A stretch of DNA of 64,000 bases. It comes from Caballeronia fortuita. GTDB taxonomy: Bacteria > Pseudomonadota > Gammaproteobacteria > Burkholderiales > Burkholderiaceae. Of the stretch, positions 53,720 through 62,261 are shown in pieces. Position numbers and translations under genes: made by a program. Every line of letters begins with the position of its first letter. The stretch's first letter is position 1. The stretch covers positions 496,001 to 560,000 of the forward strand of contig NZ_FCNX02000001.1 in NCBI RefSeq assembly GCF_001544835.2, given 5' to 3'. The notes beneath the pieces are model-generated. The model was not told where the DNA came from and did not search any database. It was given only the letters and a program-made list of their open reading frames with translations.

Positions 53720-54511
53720 ATGAATACCTCATCCAAAATTGGAAAGTATCATACGAGTATGTCGCCGGCTGCTCGTACCAAAATCGCTGTGCTCATACAT
53801 TCACTTGGCCGTTTTGTCGAACTTCCATCGCTTGGTCGGTGGAGGTCCATGTCGAACGATGACCTGTGGATGCGCCTCGTCTCTCAAATATGCGTGCGTG
53901 GGTCCGCACGTGGAATGGATGCTGTCACCGGAAGCCGGGGGACAAAAGACTCATTCATCCAAGCGATTTCGCTTCATGATTGGCAGAAGAGGAACCTTGA
54001 CGAAGAGTACTTCTCCGACATCTTGAAGCGCTTTAAGGCAACACGGTTCCACAACGAGGCCGCGAGGTCGTTGCGAAAGATTGCAAAGTGCGAAACTGCG
54101 ATTCGAGGGGGAAAGGTGGTCCTGCTTGCCGAGCTGGACCAGTGCTCGGCGAATTCTGCGTTGCAGCGTGAGCACATCCTGAAGCGATGTCCCGTTCTAG
54201 GCTGGAAGAGCGTATCGGACTTTATGATTGAAACGGGAGTCTCCGACGACGTCATTGCACTCGACACCCGCATCGTGAAGCTCTTACAGAAGCACTTTGG
54301 CTACAACGTCCCGGTCGGTCGCGTACAGAGTTCGGAAGCACTCTACATGTCCCTCGAGAATGCGCTTCGGGAGGCGTGTGCAGAGGTCAAAGTTCCTCTC
54401 GCATTGCTTGACCGACTGCTTTTTCGCCTGTCGGGCATGTCGGTAATCGACTTCTTCATGAAGTACGGGGCCGCCGGCCTTGAATTCAATGCTGCGAGTA
54501 TTTCGGAATAA
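53720..54511 (+). CDS. HhH-GPD-type DNA glycosylase/lyase-like protein
   Basis: A 263-residue protein from ATG 53720. The central region ILKRCPVLGWKSVSDFMIET followed by GVSDDVIALDTRIVKLL matches a helix-hairpin-helix-GPD pattern as in AGOG/Ogg-type glycosylases: the Lys in LGWKSVSDF would be the Schiff-base residue and the Asp in ALDTRI the catalytic acid. The N-terminal half is helical. It would excise a damaged base, perhaps 8-oxoguanine, but the substrate is only inferred. It is not next to the other repair genes. No strong ribosome-binding site. Confidence 0.65.
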   Translation: MNTSSKIGKYHTSMSPAARTKIAVLIHSLGRFVELPSLGRWRSMSNDDLWMRLVSQICVRGSARGMDAVTGSRGTKDSFIQAISLHDWQKRNLDEEYFSDILKRFKATRFHNEAARSLRKIAKCETAIRGGKVVLLAELDQCSANSALQREHILKRCPVLGWKSVSDFMIETGVSDDVIALDTRIVKLLQKHFGYNVPVGRVQSSEALYMSLENALREACAEVKVPLALLDRLLFRLSGMSVIDFFMKYGAAGLEFNAASISE

Positions 54512-54642
54512 TCCGGCGAGAGCACTCTGGGCATGCTCCGAGGGATACGCGCGGCGTCGGCGTACCCGGCTGTAAAACCGGAATCCAACGCGACGGCATT
54601 CAAGGGAGGGTCGCCGGCAGGCTCATATGAGCTGAAAGAGCG

Positions 54643-54936
54643 TTACCAGAACCCCAGCCGCATCTGCGGGCTGCCCGCGCTGAGAGGCGACTTCCAAGTC
54701 TTAATGATTGCGAGACTCTCGACGTTGCTGACGAGGATGTAGAGTCCTACGGAGTGGAGGCGGCAGCACTCGGACGGCTGCTGCGCCCAACCGATGTTGA
54801 TGCGGCAAGTTAGGAAGCTTTTGAACCAGTCGGATTCCGCGCGCGCCGCCTGGTCCAGACTCAAGAAGTAGCGAGCTTCCCGATAAATCTCGGCCAGCTT
54901 CTCATTTGTATCCAAAAGGCATGTGCATACCGCCAA
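54643..54936 (-). CDS. Hypothetical protein
   Basis: A 97-residue frame (MAVCTCLLDTNEKLAEIYRE) with a helical first half (AREARYFLSLDQAARAESDW-like) and strands near the end (SVGLYILVSNVESLAII). Codon use appears coding. No family is recognised and no clear start signal is visible. Confidence 0.45.
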   Translation of the reverse strand: MAVCTCLLDTNEKLAEIYREARYFLSLDQAARAESDWFKSFLTCRINIGWAQQPSECCRLHSVGLYILVSNVESLAIIKTWKSPLSAGSPQMRLGFW

Positions 54937-55606
54937 ACCATGGAGTGCAAGGCGATGCTCGTCGCTTAGTTTGGTATCGACGGCTACCCGAAGTTCTCTT
55001 TTGCATGTTGTGGGGGATATCGCATCTGTGTGACATTCGCGAGCCCGGAATATGTGCGGAAACGATGTTTATTGACGCTCCCTGCATCGCAACATCGGCC
55101 CGACACCGAATGCACGCTGCCAGTCGGACATGGGTAGGTCACCAACGGCGGCCAGTGCTCTCGAAGCGTCCGACGCTCGGCCTTGATACTCCGCGTTTGC
55201 GATGCAATGAAAGTGCGCTGATATGCGTAGCAAGGCCGGCTTGCCCGTCCATCACCGGGAGTTTCTTCCCGCCCGTTGATACATGGATTAGTCACCCTGA
55301 CGATTTATGGACGTCGTCATCACGTGATAATCGTCCATCCGGCGACCACCATACCTATACATATTCTGCCTGCTGGTCCACCCATCATGATGACCATGAG
55401 ACGGTTTTCCACGGCCTAACATATTTAGCCTCAAAGGCCGTTTCCCGTTCGACCCAGTTCGAACGATGATACGTGATGGGATTTGAACGACCGCAATCAC
55501 TTTTTTTTGGCAGCGCCACCTGCGTCGGAGCGGGTTACTCGTCTCTGGAAACAATACGATTTGATTTGCCCTAGGTCGTCAGACGGCGTGCAGTCAGCGG
55601 AACCCG
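54937..55606. other. Long stretch without a gene, containing a nested palindrome
   Basis: About 670 bases of mixed composition with no supported gene. ATGGACG (55307-55313) and CGTCCAT (55332-55338) flank a perfect ATCACGTGAT palindrome (55319-55328), a layout that could bind a dimeric regulator or recombinase. A GATTTGAAC segment near 55476 recalls a tRNA T-loop, but no tRNA folds there. Confidence 0.45.
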
Positions 55607-56320
55607 CTACTGCTCGAAGCGCACAAGCATGCGGCGACTAAGGTATCGCCCATTCGGGCCGACCCCCAGACGCACCGACCGAAGCTGTGAGTAGCTTTGC
55701 GCGTACCGCCCAAAAGCCCTTTGTCGAAGAAGGCCAACTTCCCGAGCATGACCCGCCTCGAAAGTTAGGTTTGTCTTCTCAGCCACACTCGCTCGACGCA
55801 GACGCGATGCTAGGAATGCAGAAGTACGGGACGACACCAATAATGGTGAATCGAATGCGATTGTCTTCGCCCGCGCCCGCCTTGCCAAGCGAACTACTTC
55901 TTGCAGTTGCGAAGCTAACCACTGGGCGTCACGGGGCCTGAATTGAGTACGAGGAAGATGTACGCGTAACGTTCGTCCGTACACGGAGGTCATCAAGAGC
56001 GATTTTTCTCTACGCACCCGAATAAACATGCTCAGCACGGTAAAACCCGCAATCGCTAGCAAGCCCACGCTGACTAGGCTAGACGGAAAAATGTGCTTTA
56101 GGGCCGCTGAAGCAGCTATCGACGCGAAAGCAACGAATGGCGCATTCAGACGTGCAAAGCCGACGAACAGAACCCGTTGGTACCGGCTCGCCAAGACGGC
56201 AAAGATGGCCGCATTCAATCGCTTCTTGGCGTCCCGCACGAAATCTCGAACAACTTCGGATGCCTCCGTACCTGTTATAGCAGGTGATTCCGCTTCTGGT
56301 TCGCGCGTGTGGGAATCCAT
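55607..56320 (-). CDS. Hypothetical two-segment membrane protein
   Basis: A 237-residue protein from ATG 56320 (MDSHTREPEAESPAITGTEA; the frame extends to 56356). Two hydrophobic segments lie at about residues 60-80 (APFVAFASIAASAALKHIFP) and 82-100 (LVSVGLLAIAGFTVLSMFIR). The C-terminal 135 residues are Arg-rich and cytoplasmic in style (FRPRDAQWLASQLQEVVRLA). No family is recognised. It is the last gene of a leftward cluster. Confidence 0.6.
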   Translation of the reverse strand: MDSHTREPEAESPAITGTEASEVVRDFVRDAKKRLNAAIFAVLASRYQRVLFVGFARLNAPFVAFASIAASAALKHIFPSSLVSVGLLAIAGFTVLSMFIRVRREKSLLMTSVYGRTLRVHLPRTQFRPRDAQWLASQLQEVVRLARRARAKTIAFDSPLLVSSRTSAFLASRLRRASVAEKTNLTFEAGHAREVGLLRQRAFGRYAQSYSQLRSVRLGVGPNGRYLSRRMLVRFEQ

Positions 56321-56445
56321 TTTGGGCCGCTTGTTTGGATTAAGACCATTCGCCAAAGATGTCGATGAGCCGCCAAATGGCGAGCACCGACATTGACCAT
56401 CGCGGCGTTGTGTCGCGTCGGGAAGCCTATCAAAAGTATTGAAGG

Positions 56446-57000
56446 CTATTTCACTCGAATCGGAATCCGATATCCACCTTTGTACGATACGGTCTCATCG
56501 ACACGGATACAGGGCACCGAGCGCCCGTCGCCGAGCCGGCACGACGTAACGTCGAGCCGCCCGCCCCTGCTATCAAGATATGCGACCCGCTGTTCGAGGT
56601 CCGTCTTCTGCTGCTCAAGACGGGAAACGGACCACGCGGTCACTCCATACCATGTAGCCATCGCCGCCAGACTTACCAGTAACACGGGCGCGCAGATGCG
56701 TAGTACCGAAAACGTCGCGGCACGGTCAAGCGCCTTCATTGCCCTATCTGCTGCCAAGTTCGCCGATTCGACCCGAGAAGTGAGCGTCTTTGCTGCGACC
56801 TCGATTGTTGTATCGAGTTGACTTTTGACATCGGCGACGATTGCTGCGGGCATAGACCGGCTCTGCTGCTCAATGGCTGCGGTCAAGGATTTCATCGCTC
56901 TTACGGCATCGGCCGTCGACTTCTGGTCACGCATTGCTGCCTCAAGCAACGTTCCCAGCGCGTCATAGGCGTACTTCATGCCGTGGACTTCACCATTCAT
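56446..57000 (-). CDS. Coiled-coil membrane protein, possibly mobilisation-related
   Basis: A 184-residue protein from ATG 57000 (GAGG nine bases upstream). Residues about 10-95 are helical or coiled coil (LTAAIEQQSRSMPAAIVADV; ANLAADRAMKALDRAATFSV), one membrane segment lies at about 100-122 (ICAPVLLVSLAAMATWYGVT), then a short coil and a C-terminal domain with CRLGDGRSVPCIRVDE and YRIP. This layout recalls coiled-coil/membrane proteins of plasmid mobilisation modules, from memory and tentative. It overlaps the upstream gene by 11 bases. Confidence 0.6.
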   Translation of the reverse strand: MNGEVHGMKYAYDALGTLLEAAMRDQKSTADAVRAMKSLTAAIEQQSRSMPAAIVADVKSQLDTTIEVAAKTLTSRVESANLAADRAMKALDRAATFSVLRICAPVLLVSLAAMATWYGVTAWSVSRLEQQKTDLEQRVAYLDSRGGRLDVTSCRLGDGRSVPCIRVDETVSYKGGYRIPIRVK

Positions 57001-57715
57001 AATCAAAACCTCGGTCTATGCTTTTTTTTAAAGACAGTTGGCAGCTTCTCAATGCATGCCCGCGCTCTAACTCCATAGATTGCTGTTGCACTCTCCCGAA
57101 GTACGCCTCGCGGACCAGACTATGGTCCAGGAGCAGGTCCCTTATGTCTGGGACGAGCACGTAGCGGAGCCCCTGTTCCCGACTTAAATTTATTAGCAAT
57201 CCGCCAGATGAACCTTGGAGGCCACCGTGCGAGACAGACACCAACGCTAGATAGGCCTTGTATGAGGCACGCGTCGCTTCGTCAATCACCTTCGAGACAG
57301 CATCCTTGGCGACCGATGACGTGAAGCGTTCTATTGTGGTGGCGGGAACAGTCTCATCCACGAAGTCGATATACGGCACCGCCCTGGAAACGAAGACACC
57401 TTCCTCTTCCGACGTCTCGATGTACCAATGAATCTCCCGAGATATGGTTAGCATGTGCTGGTCTGCGCCAAGTGCACGGGATAGGACTTCGCGCTTTGTT
57501 TCTTCCTTGATTGAGTCGTTTTTCTTGCGCTTGAACTCAAGCAGTCTCGTCACGCCCGTGTTTGAGACCATCAGGTCACCCAGACTTTCGTCTAGCGGTG
57601 TTTGCTGCATTAAGTTTACGCACATTGTCCGGACTGACCCGTGGCTTTCCTGCCCGACGGTAAGCCCAAGGCTGTATAAGAAATTGCCTATGACGATGTT
57701 CTCGTACGGTTCCAT
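56990..57715 (-). CDS. Unknown protein with a nuclease-like D...ExK motif
   Basis: A 241-residue protein (MEPYENIVIGNFLYSLGLTV). The segment ESLGDLMVSNTGVTRLLEFK followed by RKKND has the D-x(n)-ExK arrangement of PD-(D/E)xK nuclease folds, between likely strands. The rest is alpha/beta with DFVDETVPATTIERFTSSVA and LRYVLVPDIRDLLLDHSLVR. No named family is recognised. First gene of a three-gene leftward cluster, overlapping the next by 11 bases. Nuclease activity is inference from the motif. Confidence 0.6.
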   Translation of the reverse strand: MEPYENIVIGNFLYSLGLTVGQESHGSVRTMCVNLMQQTPLDESLGDLMVSNTGVTRLLEFKRKKNDSIKEETKREVLSRALGADQHMLTISREIHWYIETSEEEGVFVSRAVPYIDFVDETVPATTIERFTSSVAKDAVSKVIDEATRASYKAYLALVSVSHGGLQGSSGGLLINLSREQGLRYVLVPDIRDLLLDHSLVREAYFGRVQQQSMELERGHALRSCQLSLKKSIDRGFDYEW

Positions 57716-58162
57716 ATTCGTTGACTTTCACCGTTCCCAAAGCACAGCGCAAAATCCAACTCGCGCACGACTTGCGCGTTTGAATGCAGTGCAGATTTGC
57801 TTAGCTGAATTGCTTGCTGACCGGGTAAACGGCTGAAGTTGGTGTATTCTTTAGACAATAGTTGTCGCTCCCGCGGACCCTTATATGACGTGGTGGGTTC
57901 GTATCAGGCTCACGAAGCAAACGAGCGTGCGGTTGGGGGACTTCGGCATCGCGAGGGACTGCTGCGACGACGATTTATCGTCGCCTCCGACGGGGCCCTC
58001 TGACAGCTGGCGCAACCGCTTGTAGTCGAACGCAATCGGATGGTTTTGCTCGCCACGCCACATCTGATTCTGCTGGCAGCGTCCGATGCCAGTTATCCAG
58101 CTCAGGAACATTTCGTTGATTGGACCGCGCAACATCCACCACTTCGAAGGGCAGCAACAGCG
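57716..58162. other. Stretch without a supported gene
   Basis: About 445 bases that include the presumed promoter of the leftward cluster and the upstream edge of the decayed gene at 58163. Weak overlapping frames only. Confidence 0.35.
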
Positions 58163-58536
58163 ATGGTCGTCGACATATGGCCCGAACGTGCGGCCGACCA
58201 ATCATCGTTGAGTGCGGCAGGCGGGCGAAGCATCGTGGCATCGGCAGTGCAACTCCGCATGTTCGTCCATGACTTTGGAGTGGATGTCGAGCAGGCCGGA
58301 CTCTGTCCGAGAATTGACGGGTCAGGACCAGACCTGGTCACCATTGACCGACGCCTACCCGCTGACTTGGTCGAAACGCTGGCCGGCCGGGTGCCACGTA
58401 GGCGGTGGACCGCGACGTGCTTCGCATCAACTTTGCGAGGTCGAGCATCATTGATGGAAGGGAAGGCTGACGGGTGTTTGATATCAGCGACGTTCGCTCG
58501 CCTTGGTCTGCGGCGCTTGCGCCCGCAGAGGACTAA
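58163..58536 (+). pseudogene. Remnant of a gamma-glutamyltransferase-like gene (3' end)
   Basis: One frame encodes AAGGRSIVASAVQLRMFVHD, FGVDVEQAGLCPRIDGSGPD and LVTIDRRLPADLVETLAGR, a pattern found near the C-terminus of gamma-glutamyltransferase family proteins. The frame then shifts, and another frame gives INFARSSIIDGREG, a stop, and FDISDVRSPWSAALAPAED before a TAA. The catalytic N-terminal part is absent, so this is a decayed 3' fragment. Confidence 0.55.
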
Positions 58537-58884
58537 CAGGGAAGCGGACTCGTCGGGTGACGACAAATGACCTTCGCTTCAGGCTCGGAATCTCTGCTGT
58601 TCACGCGCTGAGCGCAGAATGCAGAAGGCCGCTGAAGAAGATAGGCGTTGAGAATGAGCCCGGTTGCGACGGGCGTTGGGTTGAATTCGAGGTGTATCTT
58701 GCTTTACCGTGTTTCAAAGGTCCGCTCACGCGGCTTGGTGGCAGCGTTGCTCGATAGAACGTCTCGAAGACGAAGCCGAGTCGGTGCTCGCCGCGGGACG
58801 AACGGATTGCAATGTTGGAGGCTGAAGACAACGAGGGGGAATGGGGCTTCATGCCGTACCACCCGCAGCTTGAGACCACCACAC

Positions 58885-59283
58885 CTATTCGCTACTCCTG
58901 GCGGCGCCCGGCGCTTCACTAGCGGCGGAACGCAAGCGCGCATCATTCTCCGTCGCGTAAGCGTCGGAGAACCCCCGAGGCATCTTTGTAGAGTAGAAAG
59001 CACCAACTGACGGTGCCTCCGTACTCATCGCTCCAGTCCACCTGAAGGCAATATTTCCCATCGTCGGAGACGGTCCAATGTCCGGACGCTCTGTGAATCG
59101 AACCGGCTTTGGAGCCCGGGCGCGGCAACCGGCTGATAAGCGCCGAACCATCGGCGTTGGTCGTCCGCCGGCGAACACCCCGCTTTGACCAATGCGTTCC
59201 ATCTCGGAGTTCCGAGCATCGGAAAGAAGCTCTGCGCGGGTCAGCGGCGTCTGGGATTCTCCGGCTGAAGCCTGCTCTTTCAT
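58885..59283 (-). pseudogene. Frameshifted small secreted-protein-like gene
   Basis: Read leftward, EMERIGQSGVFAGGRPT continues one base out of frame as NADGSALISRLPRPGSKAGS, IHRASGHWTVSDDGKYCLQV and DWSDEYGGTVSWCFLLYK, and a further shift gives YATENDARLRSA. The WTVSDDGKYC and SWCFLLYK parts resemble small beta-rich secreted proteins (DUF995-like, tentative). At least one base change breaks the frame near 59165. Confidence 0.5.
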
Positions 59284-59888
59284 CAGTCGATTACGGTGAA
59301 CTCATGCCGCGTAATGGCGATATTTGGCTTCGTCCACCTATTGACGAAGCGCGTTGGCTATCTGGCTATGGCATCGCGGCGCATCCGCCTCCGGTGGATT
59401 GACAACCCAGTTGCGTTTAGCTAATTTAACTCAATTCGTCGTCGCCCGCTTGGTCTCTCGTGCTGTTACAAGAGCAGTAGGCAAAGTAGACCGCAGTTGC
59501 GTTTGAGACCGGGCATTCTATCTCTCCCATAAAAGCCTTTTTGCCAACTTGAACGGGTGAGGGCAGCAGTTACTGGACGAATCTATCCAAACCGTTGGAG
59601 GGTTCGTGACGTCTGCTACTTCGCCATTTCCGTTAAATCTTGCGTCTCGCTTGTTCTTCTGCTGTACCTGCCAACGAACGTTAGTTGTCACTGATGTGTT
59701 GCCCGTTCAGCGCTCGAGCGTACCCCTCAGCTTCCACCTTGGTTTCTCGCTCCCCATAGGACGCGAAGGCCGCGCACGTTGCAATCGTGCAAAGTACAAC
59801 AAGGACCCCGGATGGTTCTCTCGCGCGGTATGCACTGACGTGCCGGCGAGGACGGCATTCGTGACCTTTGCATCGAGAAGAGGTCGGA
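59284..59888. other. Stretch before the integrase genes
   Basis: About 600 bases with no supported gene. If the integrases belong to an island, an attachment site and their promoter should be here or beyond the other end; no direct repeat could be identified within this window. Confidence 0.4.
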
Positions 59889-62261
59889 ATGGGCGTTAAA
59901 CGAAAGTTGTCGAACTTCTTGGATTTGGATGCCTACTCGAGCTTAGAGCAGCGAGCTATCATCGAAGACTTAGATGCTTATTCTGGTTACGCTAGGCCGG
60001 AAACCAGCGGCTGGATATCTGGTTCCTTTGAGCTGGCTAAGACTTCGCTGATTCCATCGTTGTTGCGACGATTGCATCTCGTCCTCCTGCTGCTTGAATG
60101 TTTTTTACAAGTGACCAAGCATAAGCTGACCGGTTTGAGGTGGGAGGGAAACCAATCGACATGGGAACGATTTATTGGAGCAATTTATTCACCTAGTTTT
60201 TTTGCCGCGTCAACCAGCAGGCGATACGAGCTAACACGTTGTTTAGTGCTCGCCCTGGAATGTACTGACTGGCGAGCGCCAAGAGACTGGGTGAAGCGCC
60301 ACTACCCTGTTTATAATTTGACAACCGGTGCTATCGAGAGATGTCTTGAGCGCTACGAGTCTAGTGAATTAAAAGTGAAAGCTGTCCGTTTGTGGATGAA
60401 CTGGCCTGGTTCAAACATCAAGGGTGACAGAACCTGGTTCGAACTGTTCGAGGTCAGACAAAACTTCGGGCAAAAATTTACACACGAGTTTCACGTCGCT
60501 TGCGCAGCATTCTTTTCTCGCAGACGGTCGACGCGAATTCCCTTGCAAAGGGAGTTACCTGCGTTTATGGCGGCCAACGTAAATCTGACGCTTCGAGCTA
60601 GAACGGATGGCGAAGCAAGCACGGATTTTTTTAGGGCGTTATCAGTCTACTATTTGAAGAACAAAAGCCCCAAATTAAGCATTGATTCGGCAGTAATAAT
60701 TTGGCGATGCGAGTTTTTTACGTTCGCGAACAGTCTTATATCGCAAGGTATTTTCGCTGAGCCGGATGCTGGTATTCCGTCTCCCCCTGACCGCCATGTC
60801 GTCGGTTCGAGGACTCACACGAAAATTATCGACGGGATTGAAACACGGACCAAGACCGTAACGCCAATCGCACTTTTACCGTTAGCTGACGAGGAAGCAT
60901 TGTCGGCGTTACGGGAGAGAGTGCAGCTAGATATTGATACCTTGCGGCAATGGGCGACGGCGAAGATTGACATCGTCTGGAAGAGGTATCTAACGCGCGT
61001 GAAATCTTGGCAATTAGGTCGTCCACATCCGCTTTACCGCCGCGAAACTCCGGCGGAGAATTCGGGAGGGAGACGTCCGAGTGCATTGGAAAACGCTGCT
61101 GCAACTTTGCACTACAACGGATATGTTTGCGCGGACGATTGCATCGACGAAAATCACTACAATCTGGAATCAATCTTTGGCGGAGATTCGCTGACGAATA
61201 TCGCCCAAGCTTTGGGTTTGCCGACATTAGGTACACTGCTCCCGTTTGCCACGCTATTAGTAATCGAAAATAATGAGATTACTCCGGCCTTCTTAGAGAC
61301 ATCAGAGCTATATAGCAAGGATGGTTCGAGGACCGGCTTTGGCCGAACTCAAGGTGGATACTTTGTTCGTGGATTCAAGCATAGGAAAGGGAAAGGCCAA
61401 GCGGAGCAAACACTCTTGGTCAACAGCGCATCTGCACGCACGCTATTACAGATTATTTGCCTGACTAAGGTATGTAGAGAATACCTAAAGAAACAAAAAA
61501 ATGACAGCGCGCATTTCTTGTTACTGTCAACCGGGAGAGCTTTCGGTTATCCGACGAGACTTCGGCGCACTGTCGACATGATTGGTTCGGACAGGAGTAG
61601 GCGTGATCTCTCCCTGGAGTTTGTGAATTTAGCTGGCTGCAGCAAAGAATATGCAGATTACCTTGTGACGGGCTTTGGGCTCAGCCCAATCCGAGCGCAA
61701 CTGGTTACCAAGCTTTACCTCGACACGCATGACACTGCAGAGGTAGCTCGGGCGTTAGGGCACAGCCGATTTCGATACAGGCAGGTCTGTCGATATGTTC
61801 CAGAGAACGTGGTCAATTTCTTCATGGAGCGCTGGGTAAGAATTCACCAGACTCGATTTGTCGTCGAAGCGCTCGTAGATAGCCCCTATCGATTAGTGGC
61901 GAGTGGGCTCGCAAACGAAAGTGAGCTTGTGCAGTTCATGGAGAATCATTGTACTGATTTGCATCAGACGGAAAGCTTCTCCAACGACGGGCCACCCGGT
62001 GTTCGCGAACGCTTGAAAGATGCTACGACGTTAATCGGTATTGATGCCGGTGTGATGACGGTACTTTGTAGTATTTCCGTCGCTTGTGCTGGTGGGAGCC
62101 GGGTGCCGAGTGCTCGGGCGAATTTTTGGGTGGAGGTCGCCGACCCATTGATAGCGGAAATCGAGTCAATACGCGAGATAAGGCCAGACTTGGCCAGGTA
62201 CTTGGATGAAGGGCGCGCCTTGGCAGACGCCGCACTTGTCGAGGAGATTATCTTTGAGTGA
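59889..62261 (+). CDS. Large divergent tyrosine-recombinase-like integrase
   Basis: A 790-residue protein from ATG 59889 (GAGG upstream). The C-terminal part resembles tyrosine recombinases: LYLDTHDTAEVARALGHSRF followed by RYRQVCRYVPENV matches the LGHS...Y box with a candidate nucleophile Tyr in CRYVPE. The box-II position reads LSPIRAQL, with Arg but without the usual His, and box I is not clear. The first 450 residues match nothing I know. The DNA is AT-richer than the rest of the window. Its stop overlaps the next recombinase by 8 bases, as in multi-integrase modules of genomic islands. Confidence 0.72.
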   Translation: MGVKRKLSNFLDLDAYSSLEQRAIIEDLDAYSGYARPETSGWISGSFELAKTSLIPSLLRRLHLVLLLLECFLQVTKHKLTGLRWEGNQSTWERFIGAIYSPSFFAASTSRRYELTRCLVLALECTDWRAPRDWVKRHYPVYNLTTGAIERCLERYESSELKVKAVRLWMNWPGSNIKGDRTWFELFEVRQNFGQKFTHEFHVACAAFFSRRRSTRIPLQRELPAFMAANVNLTLRARTDGEASTDFFRALSVYYLKNKSPKLSIDSAVIIWRCEFFTFANSLISQGIFAEPDAGIPSPPDRHVVGSRTHTKIIDGIETRTKTVTPIALLPLADEEALSALRERVQLDIDTLRQWATAKIDIVWKRYLTRVKSWQLGRPHPLYRRETPAENSGGRRPSALENAAATLHYNGYVCADDCIDENHYNLESIFGGDSLTNIAQALGLPTLGTLLPFATLLVIENNEITPAFLETSELYSKDGSRTGFGRTQGGYFVRGFKHRKGKGQAEQTLLVNSASARTLLQIICLTKVCREYLKKQKNDSAHFLLLSTGRAFGYPTRLRRTVDMIGSDRSRRDLSLEFVNLAGCSKEYADYLVTGFGLSPIRAQLVTKLYLDTHDTAEVARALGHSRFRYRQVCRYVPENVVNFFMERWVRIHQTRFVVEALVDSPYRLVASGLANESELVQFMENHCTDLHQTESFSNDGPPGVRERLKDATTLIGIDAGVMTVLCSISVACAGGSRVPSARANFWVEVADPLIAEIESIREIRPDLARYLDEGRALADAALVEEIIFE

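Noticed and set aside
55460-55560. Possible tRNA 3' end on the minus strand (GATTTGAAC near a T-loop position)
   Set aside because: The flanking bases do not pair as a T-stem, and no acceptor, D or anticodon arm can be drawn.
58102-58566. 154-codon minus-strand frame
   Set aside because: It is the shadow of the gamma-glutamyltransferase-like remnant read on the plus strand.
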